In this document: positions 54,591-64,000 of the stretch, in pieces
How the letters are laid out: every line of letters starts with the position of its first letter
How positions within the stretch are numbered: the stretch's first letter is position 1
Assembly (NCBI RefSeq): GCF_035046485.1
Contig: NC_085137.1
Span: 47,237,155 to 47,301,154 of the forward strand
Length of the DNA: 64,000 nt
From: Aedes albopictus
Taxonomy: Eukaryota; Arthropoda; Insecta; Diptera; Culicidae
Direction: 5' to 3'
The notes under the pieces: generated by a model
The model's database searches: none
Seen by the model: the letters and a program-made list of their open reading frames with translations, nothing else
What the model was told of the DNA's origin: nothing
Position numbers and translations under genes: made by a program

Positions 54591-55896
54591 GCCAGCTGGT
54601 AAGGATGGTATCGCAGCTGAACTCATAAGGATGGGCCCAGAAAAGTTGGCCACCTGTCTGCATCAGCTGATAGTCAGGATCTGGGAAACCGAACATCTCC
54701 CAGAGGAGTGGAAAAAAGGGTAATCTGCCCCATTCACAAGAATGGCGACCATTTGGAATGTGAGAACTTCAGGGCGATTACTATTTTGAATGCTGCCTAC
54801 AAAGTGCTATCCCAGATCATCTTCCGTCGTCTGTCACCTAAAACGAATGAGTTCGTGGGAAGTTATCAAGCCGGCTTCATCGACGGCCGGTCGACAACGG
54901 ACCAGATCTTAACCGTACAGCAAATTCTCCAGAAATGCCGTGAATACCAGGTCCCGACGCATCACCTGTTCATCGACTTCAAAGCAGCATACGACAGTAT
55001 CGACCGCGCAGAGCTATGGAGAATCATGGACGAAAACGGCTTTCCTGGGAAGCTGACTAGACTGATTAAAGCAACGATGGACGGTGTGCAAAACTGCGTA
55101 AGGGTTTCGGGTGAACTATCCAGTTCGTTCGAATTTCGCCGGGGACTGAGACGAGGTGACGGGCTCTCATGCCTACTCTTCAACATCGCTCTGGAAGGTG
55201 TGATGCGACGAGCCGGGCTCAACAGCCGGGGAACGATTTTCACAAAATCCGGTCAATTTGTGTGCTTTGTGGACGACATGGACATTATTGCCAGAACATT
55301 TGGACCGGTGGCAGAGCTGTACACCCGCCTGAAACGCGAAGCAGCAAAGGTCGGACTGGTGGTGAATGCCTCAAAAACAAAGTACATACTGCTAGGCGGA
55401 ACCGAACACGACCGGGTCCGTCTGGGTAGTAATGTTACGATAGACGGGGATACTTTCGAGGTGGTGGAGGAATTCGTCTACCTCGGATCCTTACTGACGG
55501 CTGACAACAACGTGAGCCGTGAAATTCGGAGGCGCATCATCAGCGGAAGTTGGGCCTACTACGGGCTCCAGAAGAAGCTGCGGTCGAAAAAGATTCACCC
55601 ACGCACCAAATGCACCATGTACAAAACGTTGATAAGACCGGTGGTCTACGGGCACGAGACAAGGACCATGTTCGAGGGAAACCTGCAAGCACTCGGAGTT
55701 TTCGAGCGACGCGTGCTAAGGACGATCTTCGGCGGTGTGCAGGAGAACGGTGCGTGGCGGAGAAGGATGAACCACGAGCTCGCTGCACTTTACGGCAAAC
55801 CCAGCATCCAGAAGGTGGCCAAAGCCGGAAGGATACGGTGGGCAGGGCATGTTGCAAGAATACCGGACAACAACCCTGCAAAGTTGGTGTTTACAA
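54591..55896 (+). pseudogene. RTE-clade retrotransposon RT fragment, 5' truncated, cut by gap
   Basis: Coding resemblance begins at PAGKDGIAAELIRMGPEK (54591), i.e. at the start of the RT domain; endonuclease and linker are absent. A one-base length change in the A run near 54710 shifts frame. From 54708 the frame reads VICPIHKNGDHLEC, SYQAGFIDGRSTTDQ, HHLFIDFKAAYDSID (motif A), RRGDGLSCLLFNIAL (motif B), CFVDDMDI (motif C; V replaces the usual A), then the thumb and GRIRWAGHVARIPDNN until the N gap. It is a different family from the RTE at 13-17 kb. The gap hides the 3' end. Confidence 0.88.
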
Positions 55897-56396
55897 NNNN
55901 NNNNNNNNNNNNNNNNNNNNNNNNNNNNNNNNNNNNNNNNNNNNNNNNNNNNNNNNNNNNNNNNNNNNNNNNNNNNNNNNNNNNNNNNNNNNNNNNNNNN
56001 NNNNNNNNNNNNNNNNNNNNNNNNNNNNNNNNNNNNNNNNNNNNNNNNNNNNNNNNNNNNNNNNNNNNNNNNNNNNNNNNNNNNNNNNNNNNNNNNNNNN
56101 NNNNNNNNNNNNNNNNNNNNNNNNNNNNNNNNNNNNNNNNNNNNNNNNNNNNNNNNNNNNNNNNNNNNNNNNNNNNNNNNNNNNNNNNNNNNNNNNNNNN
56201 NNNNNNNNNNNNNNNNNNNNNNNNNNNNNNNNNNNNNNNNNNNNNNNNNNNNNNNNNNNNNNNNNNNNNNNNNNNNNNNNNNNNNNNNNNNNNNNNNNNN
56301 NNNNNNNNNNNNNNNNNNNNNNNNNNNNNNNNNNNNNNNNNNNNNNNNNNNNNNNNNNNNNNNNNNNNNNNNNNNNNNNNNNNNNNNNNNNNNNNN
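55897..56396. other. Assembly gap, 500 N
   Basis: Exactly 500 unresolved bases. Translations across it are meaningless. The 3' end of the RTE copy and the start of the next degenerate array lie in or beside it. Confidence 1.
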
Positions 56397-56720
56397 TCTA
56401 GGGATTCCTCCAGGCATTCTTGCTGAGATTCTTCTAGGAAATTTTCCTATGATACTTTCAGAAATGCCTTTGATTTTTTCACAGACTCAACTAAGAATTC
56501 CTTAAGAGTTTTTATTCATGGATTACTCTAGAAATTAATCATGGTATTACTCCTGGAACTCCTACTTCTTCAAAGAATTCCACTGAAGGAATCCCAATAG
56601 AAATCTCTGTAGGAATTTCGTAACGAATTTCGAGAATAGTTGGAATTTCCAGAGAAATCCTAGGAGGTTTTACTAGACAAATCTCTAGTGGAATCCTATA
56701 GGACTGAACGGGAAAAACTA
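56397..56720. repeat. Degenerate GGAATTCC-type array after the gap
   Basis: Begins GGGATTCCTCCAGGCATTC and continues with AGGAATTTCG and GAATCCTATAGGA words; strand bias switches from pyrimidine to purine around 56575. It resembles the 50.7-52.1 kb array and may have been continuous with it before the RTE inserted. Confidence 0.55.
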
Positions 56721-57038
56721 ATGGCACCGAATATTGCTAATTGACAAATTGAGAGGCGAATTTGTGAAAAAAACGCGTTCTGTAGGGATACGAAGCCACG
56801 ACTCCGTATTCGCTAGACCACAGTTTAGTAATTTATTCGAGGGTTCCTTCGGTATAGTTGTTTTTTTTTTTTTAATTTCTAGGCTAGTCTTTAATCAGCA
56901 ATTTCTTTGGATTTTTATTTCTATAATTTCAATGGCTATTCCTATGAAAGCATTTCAGTTATTTTGCAATTTTCTCAGGCAATTTTAACGTGATTACTTT
57001 TGCTATTCATTGATTTAATTGTCTTCATATATATTCAT
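56721..57038. other. No gene seen
   Basis: AT-rich sequence with a poly-T run near 56860. An 84-codon frame has no domain. Confidence 0.35.
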
Positions 57039-57518
57039 ATAGGGTGCCTGTACTAGTTATCGCACTACCTAAGCAATACTATTTCTACAAAAATAAGAAG
57101 AAGACCGACGAATGTCATCGATATGTCTAATGATAGATTAGTTTTCATACTTTACAGGAAAAATATAGAAACCGGGCCAAAACCATTTTTAGTGTTTATT
57201 ACGGCATGTGCCAATGATAGGAACCCTGTACCAGTTATGGACATAATTGTTCCACTTCGCACTATTTACATGCATCCCTTATGGGATTAGCCATAACTGG
57301 TACACTATGGCGAAATAGGGTGCAAGGAAGCGGAAAAGTTAAGGAAAATGAATTATTTCTTATTTGCAAATTGTGAAGTTTGAATGATTGCAGCCATCTT
57401 TTGTGATCGTGATCTGTTGTTCACGATTTTTTTCTTCTTGATTTGCATCATTAAAGGTTGAAAATCAACTATGGTGAATTTGAGGTACTATAGCCATAAC
57501 TGGTACCCTGAGCCTATA
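57039..57518. mobile_element. Candidate MITE built on TACCAGTTATGG words
   Basis: Approximately 480 bp. Left ATAGGGTGCCTGTACTAGTTAT and right ATAACTGGTACCCTGAGCCTAT are imperfect inverses. The TACCAGTTATGG word or its complement occurs again at 57229-57240 and 57290-57301. Outer ATAT / TATA words could be a TSD. No ORF. Confidence 0.55.
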
Positions 57519-57539
57519 TTGCTTCTGTAAATTGCTGAA

Positions 57540-58740
57540 CTGAAAATTCAAAAATTTTCAACTGCACTTGCTCAAAGAAAATCCTATGAAATTCACGAAA
57601 ACCTTCCTGACAAATTCCCAATGCAATTGCCAAAAAATCCATCATTACCTTAAAACTATCAAAGTAGTTGCCAAAAGCATTTATATAAGAATTACCAGAG
57701 GAATTTCGGAAGAAAATATTAGGGCTTTTTTAATAAAATTGGCCAAATCCAATCACAAAATAAATTGCCGAACTATATTCTATAAAAAAAATCCTCAAAC
57801 ATTCACAAAAAAATGGAAGAAATTCTCAAAGAATTTTTCGTAATCATCAAAGGAATTTCTGATGAAACTTCAGAAGAATTCCAAAAGTAATCGCCGTAGA
57901 ATCACCGTCACAGAATTTTTGAAGAACTCCAAAGGTTTTTTTTTTCAAATAAATTCCCGATGGAAATCTCTAAGAAATTTGGCAAATGGATTTCCAAAGG
58001 AATTGCCGACGAAGTTCCCAAAGTAATAATCGAAGTTTCCTAAATTTCCAATAGAATTGCTGATGAAATTCCCAAATAAATTTATCAAAGAAAGTATCTT
58101 CGGAATTGCCAAAATTATAGAAGCGATTTATGAAAGAATTTCCGAATGAATACTGAATAGCATAGATAATGAAAGTCCGAAAAATCGACGAAAATCCCAG
58201 AAAAAAAAGTAGAATGACTTGCCGAAGACATTTCCAAAAAAATGTGAGGAAGGTCCCAGAGTCATTGTCGAATAAATTACCAAAGGCTTTACTAAAAGAA
58301 TTCCCAAAGGAATTGCCTGAAGAGTCGTTTGAGAATTTTAAAATGCAAATATCAATAAAATTGCTGACATTATCAAAACAATGCTTGAAACGCTATTAAA
58401 AAATTGGCAAAGGAACTCCCGAGAAAACATTTCGAATGAAATAAAAAAGGCAAATAAACTCCTAACGGAATTGCCAAAGAAATTTCCAAAATAATTGCCA
58501 ATGAAATTTTCAATGGAAGCGTGAAAGGTGCTTAGTACGAAATTCCAAACATATTACCAAATAATTCTTAAAGAAATTGCCGAACAGGAGCCGAAGATAT
58601 AACCGAAGAAATTTACCAAACCCAAAGGAATTACTGACAGATTACCAAAAGCAGTCTCAATTGATATAAATTGCTAAACAATTTCCAAATAAATTGACGG
58701 AAATATTTCCTGCGGAATTACCAAAAGAATGTTGTGCCGA
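57540..58740. repeat. Degenerate AATTGCCAAAGGAATT-type array
   Basis: ~1.2 kb of loosely reiterated GAATTGCC, CCAAAGGAATTTC, ATTCCCAAA and AATTGCCGAA words, purine-rich on the plus strand. Same design as the GGAATTCC arrays but with GCC rather than TCC. K/N-rich open frames in it are by-products. Confidence 0.65.
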
Positions 58741-58886
58741 GAACACATATTTCTTGTGTTATACGTATAAACCAGAATCGATTTTCCGAAATGTACGGAG
58801 CTGAAATTTTGACTGATTACTACAATGTTGGTTTTACGTAAGTCTAAATTTCAGCTTTATACACCTTTCCCATCACCAGATATAAT

Positions 58887-58986
58887 ATCAATCCAGTCGA
58901 AATTGAAATTTGGTGCGAGCATCAGAATCCAGTAGCGAAAAATCGATGTTCGCTCGCACCAAATTCCAGGTTTCAACTGGATTGAT
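58887..58986. repeat. ~100 bp imperfect hairpin
   Basis: ATCAATCCAGTCGAAA..TTTGGTGCGAGC is mirrored by GCTCGCACCAAA..TTTCAACTGGATTGAT, giving ~36 nt arms and a ~27 nt loop. Two further ATCGATT words lie outside. Short fold-back of unknown nature; it could be a pre-miRNA-like hairpin or a tiny MITE. Confidence 0.6.
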
Positions 58987-59454
58987 AATGTGTTCGTTAA
59001 GCTTTAGAACGGAACTATAATACAAGTTACACGCAAATTTGTGGATATTTTATAATAGTTTCCGAGATTTACACTTCTAATAATTGCTCTGAAAATAAAT
59101 TTTTAAGGACCTGCTTGTTTTCTATCCTCAAAACAAAGAGGTTGTCGCGATAATTGTTAAGTTCAAACTGAACATGCAAATTCCATGTATTTTATGGAAA
59201 CAAGTTTTCAAACCTCACATTGCGGAGAAAGTGTTAAATCTGTACAACGGTTTGGATTTTCCAAAAAAAAAACTGTTCTTCATAATACAGCGCGTTTGAA
59301 TTTACGGACTATTTTTTCCCGCGACGCAGTATCGTTATACTAAGAAATTGAGGGTGGATCGGTATTTCCCTTTACAAAAAAAACAACCTGGAAGCCACTG
59401 AAATTGGCACCCCCTAGGCATCCCCTAGGAAAAAATCCTAGATACGCCAATGTC
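58987..59454. other. No gene seen
   Basis: AT-rich DNA with CACCCCCTAGGCATCCCCTAGG at 59408-59429. No coding or RNA feature is supported. Confidence 0.35.
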
Positions 59455-60850
59455 ATCCAGAAAATTCTGCAGTGATTCTTCAGGATTTCCTCCAGATATT
59501 TCTACATGTTTTCCCCATAAATTCCTCTGGTATTTGCTTAAAAACAACTCTTACAATTTCTCTACAAAGAAGAATTTATTCAGAAATATTTCCACAGAAT
59601 TTGTACTGGAGTTCTTTATGGTTTATTTCGATTTGTTTCAAAGGATATTTATTGAAGCTTCAGCGATTTCTTTATAAAACCAAAAGTTTAAAATTCCTCC
59701 AAAAATTTCTCCATGTATTTCTTGAGAAATTTTCTTAAAGATTACTTTATAAACTTTTCTAGGAATTCCGCTCAAGGCTTTTCCTGGGAATTTCTCCAGG
59801 TATTTCTCTAGAATTTCTTTTCCTTGTTGGTTGCAGTAGAAATTCCCAGTCGGATTTTTTTTTTCTAATACTCCGTCAGTGATTCATTCAAAAATATCTC
59901 CAGAGACTTCTTTTAGAGTTTGAGGGATTTCTTCAGGAATTTCAGTGCGGTATTTCTTTAACAGTTTTTTTTCATGGAGTTTTACAGAAATTCAAAAACA
60001 AAATTCAAAAATAAAAACTACAAGGATTCTTTCGGAAATTCTTCCAAGAGCTCCATGAAAAGCTCAATGAGAAAACCCTTCTAGGATTCTTGGAGAAATT
60101 CATACACGATTATATTTTGGAATTTGCTCCTGCAGCTGGAATTGCACAAAAATGCTTGGAAGAATTCTTGAAAGAATATCTGAAGGAAATTCATGAAATT
60201 TTTCTGGAACGACTCATGAACAAAAAGTCCTGGAAAAGTATTTGAAGAAATCAAGGAATCAACTCTTAAAAACACCTCCCTCATTTTTAGAGAAAAAAAA
60301 TCATGAGCAACTTCTTGAGAAACACTGAAAGTTATTTCAAGCAAAAAATATTTGAGATATTTTTGAGAGGAGTCCTGCAGATATCAGTAAATAAATTTTT
60401 GAAGGAATCGCTTAAAAATGTGTTTAAAAATTCCTGCAGAAATGACAGACAAAGGTACTGGTGGAATTCTTGTATAAATCCACCAATACATTTCTGATGG
60501 ATCCCTGGAGGAACTTCTAAATGAATCCTAATAACAACTTCTGGAAATATCTCCCATCAGGGATAATTGCATTAAAATCGCTTTAGACAAGGAAATCCCA
60601 AAGAAACAAAACACATCCTGGAAAAAAAATTAGAAAACTTGTGAATGATTTTTTGAAAAAAAAATGATTGTTTTGAAAGAATCTTTGAAAGAATACCCGG
60701 ACGAAAAGGAGAACCCTCTGCAGGTATAAATAAAAGGATTTATTGATACGTTTTTGAAAAATCCCAAGGAATAGATTCTGTAGTTATTTCTGTGGGAATT
60801 GCAGAGTGAATCGTTGGAGTTCTCAAACATCGCCGGAAAAAATGTGAAAG
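59455..60850. repeat. Long degenerate AATTTCTCCAGG / CTGGAAGAATTC array
   Basis: Left half (59455 to ~59990) is pyrimidine-biased (GGATTTCCTCCAG, AATTTCTCCAGGTATTTC). The right half (60030-60850) is purine-biased (CTTGGAAGAATTCTTG, GGAATTC, CTGGAGGAACTTC). The two halves are thus in opposite orientation around ~60000. No gene. Confidence 0.65.
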
Positions 60851-60869
60851 AATGCCTGAGCTAAGGTAT

Positions 60870-61010
60870 CGGTAAGATAAGGTTAAGACTGCCATTCACT
60901 AGCTCAAAGCCAACAAAGCAGCTGCTAAGCATGATCTCTCAGCGGAACTTCAAAGAGTTTCCATATCATCTTCCGTCTTCTGTCACCTAAAGTGAATGAG
61001 TTAGTGTGAA
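60870..61010 (+). pseudogene. Short relic of an RTE reverse transcriptase
   Basis: 60888-60945 reads like an RTE pre-RT segment (LKANKAAAKHDLSAEL, compare NKAAGKDGIAAEL). 60963-61003 matches the 54815-54855 stretch of the RTE copy at 54.6 kb (ATCATCTTCCGTCTTCTGTC, ACCTAAA, GAATGAGTT). The ~190 bp between these blocks in an intact RT is deleted. Confidence 0.65.
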
Positions 61011-61019
61011 AAAAATGTT

Positions 61020-61192
61020 TTGAGAATTGTTGTAATGAAGAATGTAAGCACATCCACAGTTATTAAATCAGAGTTTCCTTTGAGAGAAAATACTCTGTGG
61101 ATCCTGGACCGTTCAAGATTCGAACCCGTCACCCGCAGCATAGTCATGCTGAATACTTGCGCGTTTACTGCATCGGCTATGTGAGACCCTAA
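61020..61192 (-). mobile_element. tRNA-derived SINE fragment, reverse orientation
   Basis: GCACATCCACAGTTATTAAAT (complement of the AATAACTGTGGAAGTGC body word), then the minus-strand B box GGGTTCGAATCTTG near 61110-61125, and a tRNA-like head ending ATCGGCTATGTGAGACC. Related to the SINE at 29328-29605; diverged and tail-truncated. Confidence 0.65.
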
Positions 61193-61236
61193 TCAAAATG
61201 ACTATTTTCATTAAAAATAATCTATGATTTAAAAGG

Positions 61237-61360
61237 CTACGCAGTCTTTTTATATGGGGAAACGAGGTTTATTATTTGCCCGACGTTTCGACACTGGGGT
61301 TATGTGTCATCTTCAGGGGTAATAATAAACCTCGTTTTCCCATATTAAAATACTGCGTAG
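61237..61360. repeat. 124 bp inverted-repeat element enclosing a hammerhead-like core
   Basis: Arms CTACGCAGT..ATATGGGGAAACGAGG.TTTATTATT and the inverse (AATAATAAACCTCGTTTTCCC..CTGCGTAG) enclose CCCGACGTTTCGACACTGGG. Arm pairing is ~40 bp with small bulges. TSD not identified. Confidence 0.75.
61278..61319 (-). ncRNA. Hammerhead-ribozyme-like motif (candidate)
   Basis: Minus-strand RNA order: stem I strand ACCC, CUGAAGA (complement of 61310-61316), stem II GACAC/GUGUC (61304-61308 with 61290-61294), GAAA (61286-61289), then CGUC and GGGC closing stem I, which extends through GUUUAUUAUU/AAUAAUAAAC. CUGANGA..GAAA..GUC is the hammerhead core order. Against it, one extra U separates CUGAAGA from stem II, and stem III is essentially absent. 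Similar minimal hammerheads are known in Penelope-like elements; the relationship here is inference and activity is doubtful. Confidence 0.35.
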
Positions 61361-61399
61361 CGGTTGAAATCGTAGATTAAAATCCTCAGTCGATCATCC

Positions 61400-62812
61400 A
61401 GAAGAAACATCAAAAATAATAATTCAAAACACAGTCTAGATCATAACCTTACCCATTCTAAACGTGCCACCGGAACGCATGTTCTCACACGATTCCAATG
61501 TTTTTCGTCGTAAAATAGCTCTGAACCATGGAACGAGCTAATTCACTTATTTGCCTCCAGCTTACCATCTGACCAGCAATTCACCGCCACGCCATCCGAA
61601 CTGCACCGCAATGCATCGGGTAAGGACCTGCATTCGTTGAACTGCTGGCCACGGTGAAAGGGTTTTCGAACTTCATGCCGAAGCAAAAAAAAAAAAAACG
61701 CTACATTAATAGTAGTAATTGAAACATGCGCTTGGATCGCTCAAAGGGACCTCCGAACAGCACAATAAGCCAGCCCGGCTACTAGGCACTGCTGACTAGG
61801 TGGTAGGTACTTTTGGGCCCAATTAGGAGAGGTCTGTGAGCAAGTGGTATCAAGTGCTCAGAGTACGGAGCGAATTACTGGCAGGCGGGCACCCACCAGA
61901 AGTATTCGTAACGACAATTTAATGATGTAATTGAGGGAATCGATGATGCTTGCGCGGTGGACTCTAATTGCTATTTTTGCCGCGGTCCGAGGTGTATGAA
62001 AATGTTGGTAGTTGGTAGCCGAGTGGGTCTATTATTACGTGGCGTCGTCGTCGTCGTAGTCGGTCGGATTGAACGACTAATGGAGTCACATGGACGACGG
62101 CTTTTGACATCTTGACTCCAATTCTCGGAAGATTTCCGTCGTCGTCGTCTTCGTCACCGTCATCGTGTCAAATTAACCGACAGCTACAAGGCTACCGTGG
62201 GTGACCTTTCCGGCTTGACCTGAGTTGTTGTTTTCAGGATGGATGTGTATTTTTGTCATAATGGAGTAGGAAATTTGTGAGCCTGGGTTGTGTTTTCGTG
62301 GAAAACAGGTTTCGGTCGTCCGTTTTTTGTGACGAGGAAGGTACGAGACGAAGATTGCTATCTGGAGAGTTGGACAAGCGATTTATGACAATATTCAGAA
62401 GGGAGTGAACATGCCACTAATGGATCTAGGAAAGGCTACCGGTTTGTGAGAGGATAATTAAAGGTGATATATTATAGCTATATCTATCCCTGTTTCAAGA
62501 GAAAACTAAGACACATAGCTTGATTTACCTTTCATTAGTTGAAACTACTTGAGTATAGTATGAACTTCTAAAAATGCATCCTTTTGGTTCTATGTTCCAA
62601 TATTAGTATTTTTTATTCTGAACCCTCATATACTACTGTTTCTTACGTGGTTGCACAACCCAATAACCCTAATGATGGAACTTTTTTACATTGGTGTTTT
62701 TAGGTCGGTCTATATAACATATTCAAAACATGATATAGGTATAGCCCGATTTTATGCCTCTTTTTAATTTTATTCCGGAATGCTGGCTTTCTCAGTCTTG
62801 GGTAAATCAAAA
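61400..62812. other. Low-repeat island with GTC triplets
   Basis: GC-balanced DNA from ~61440 to 62420 with (GTC)n at 62043-62057 and a GTC-rich tract at 62137-62166, and no mobile-element termini. 62450-62812 is AT-rich. No ORF of interest. Candidate unique regulatory DNA. Confidence 0.4.
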
Positions 62813-64000
62813 CGGCAAGTCTCCAGTTAGCCTAGTGGTTAAGGCTATGGATCGCCAATCCGGAGACGGCGGATTCGATTCCCGTCTGGTCGAAAACATT
62901 TTCTCGACTCCCTGGGCATAGCGTATCGTTGTACCCCGAGCAGAGGAGAATATCAAATTAATAACTACGAAATAACACAACCTGTTTGTATATCTTGGTT
63001 TGTTATCATTATCTTTTCAAGGCATTACTTCTCCATAACATCTTTTGATGGGCAATCTTATTTTGTTATGAGTACGGTATTGGTAAATAACATTTAAATA
63101 ATATGCTTTGTTGTAAAACAAATTTATTTATTATTGAACTAGAGTGTGCATAAATATTCAATTATCAATACCACAACGATAACAAGTTTTGAAATAAAAA
63201 CCACATCATTAGATTTACGTTGTTTTCAGCATTCCGTGATGGGGAGCGTATGCATAATCTCTCATTTCACCATCCTCTGCCCTTTACATGCTAACTGATA
63301 GCATACCAGCTTCTCAGCTTAATGTTTTAGTGTTATAGATAGTAGAGTCGACATTGATCAGCGGAGTTGAGCGACCTAAAGAACCAAAAGAACATGATTT
63401 TAACAACACCAACGAGCCATTTCACAAGATGTTTCCGATAAAATTCCAGGAAGAGCTTATTGAAAGGTTTATTAGAAATATACCATAAATTTCAGACTAG
63501 TATTCTGGGGAAATTCAAAAAAATTGGTTGATTATGGTGGAAGAGAGAGGGCACTCTATCTCCCTCGTGGCATTTACCATACCTTATATTAAACATAAGG
63601 TACATTATTATATTTTAGGTATATTATAATCATAACTAATTTTGCTCTTAAATTATTATCAATAACATAGAAAGTTCAAAATTTGTTATTGAAATATTTT
63701 ATATTCATTATTATTAAGTTGTTATTGAAACCAACCAAACATGTTATCAAATTGGTCTTCCAGGATCATTTTTTTGTTATGATTTTTGTTATTTTGCCGC
63801 TTATGACAGACAAGTTTATAACATAATATACATATTATGTTAATAACATGAAAATAACTGATTCCATTGCTCAGTTATTTTGCCAAAATAACGCATTTTA
63901 TTATGGAGTTGTTATTTCCTTCTGCTCGGGACTTGCCACACAAGGTACAAATTCATGCAGGCAAAAAAAGCCCTTCAATTAATAACTGTGGAAGTGCTCA
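62813..64000 (+). mobile_element. Feilai-like SINE split by a 996 bp insertion, running off the window
   Basis: The head and middle (62813-62934) contain A box TAGCCTAGTGG, B box ATTCGATTCCC (one change) and TCCCTGGGCATAGCGTATC. The 3' part resumes at 63931 with ACTTGCC, ACAAATTCATGCAGGC and AATAACTGTGGAAGTGCTC and continues past base 64000. Comparison with 42409-42672 shows a clean break at GTAC|TTGCC. Confidence 0.88.
62935..63930. mobile_element. 996 bp AT-rich element, CCCGAGCAGA termini, 2 bp TSD
   Basis: Perfect 10 bp terminal repeats CCCGAGCAGA / TCTGCTCGGG. The target dinucleotide AC is present on both sides (62933-62934, 63931-63932), and the uninterrupted site is known from the intact Feilai. 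The interior is very AT-rich with repeated AATAAC / GTTATT words near both ends and a purine-rich GGTGGAAGAGAGAGGGC centre near 63535. No transposase. Superfamily unknown. Confidence 0.8.

Noticed and set aside
55549..56505. Long frames spanning the N gap
   Set aside because: Translation through 500 N is meaningless; only the RTE frame up to 55896 is real.
1..64000. Endogenous viral sequence or LTR retrotransposon
   Set aside because: No Gag, protease, integrase, envelope, nucleoprotein or polymerase of viral type, and no paired long direct repeats, were seen; all RT domains are non-LTR type.
1..64000. CRISPR arrays, operons or bacterial features
   Set aside because: No regularly spaced direct repeats and no prokaryotic gene organisation; the window is eukaryotic.

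Overview
The window looks like nuclear DNA from an Aedes (yellow-fever/tiger mosquito group) genome, either intergenic or the inside of a very long intron. This rests on several copies of Feilai-like tRNA-derived SINEs, RTE-clade retrotransposons resembling mosquito JAM1-type elements, many fold-back and miniature inverted-repeat elements (MITEs), AT-rich composition, and no convincing resident protein-coding gene. The only long coding stretches belong to non-LTR retrotransposons. A run of 500 N at 55897-56396 marks an assembly gap.

Layout. 1-13 kb: four MITEs, a 1.26 kb fold-back, a decayed RTE fragment carrying a Feilai with target-site duplications (TSDs), a 947 bp TA-flanked fold-back, and a 3.0 kb element with 35 bp terminal repeats holding a nested SINE and a ~187 bp tandem array. 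13-18 kb: a nested stack. A fold-back host was split by a 3.95 kb RTE, whose reverse-transcriptase ORF was split by a 550 bp hAT-like MITE; a pogo-like MITE sits in the same host. 18-29 kb: minisatellite, a 1.49 kb TTAA-flanked element, more MITEs, a hAT terminus and less repetitive islands. 29-34 kb: a head-to-head mosaic of an I-clade-like retrotransposon (RT plus RNase H, internal duplication) and a second RT lineage. 34-43 kb: islands with few repeats, CAGCA-rich and AGCCCAC-terminated inverted-repeat elements, and an intact Feilai with 14 bp TSDs. 43-48 kb: a Feilai split by a 4.3 kb TA-flanked element that itself contains a 3.36 kb near-complete palindrome. 48-61 kb: a second copy of the RT lineage with a hAT-like insertion, long degenerate GGAATTCC-type arrays, a SINE and a second RTE copy cut by the gap. 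61-64 kb: a short inverted repeat with a hammerhead-like RNA motif, a low-repeat island, and a Feilai split by a 996 bp element, running off the window.

Functionally this is a transposon graveyard with a readable insertion order. Non-LTR elements supply the RT/endonuclease families that could mobilise SINEs. All DNA elements seen are non-autonomous, because no transposase ORF is present. All RT ORFs are broken, although the RTE at 13-17 kb is interrupted only by a clean MITE insertion. Low-repeat islands (about 6.1-6.9, 7.6-8.1, 27.2-28.8, 34.2-34.9, 42.7-43.4, 52.3-53.4 and 61.4-62.4 kb) are where regulatory DNA of a neighbouring gene would most plausibly lie, but no function can be shown from sequence alone.
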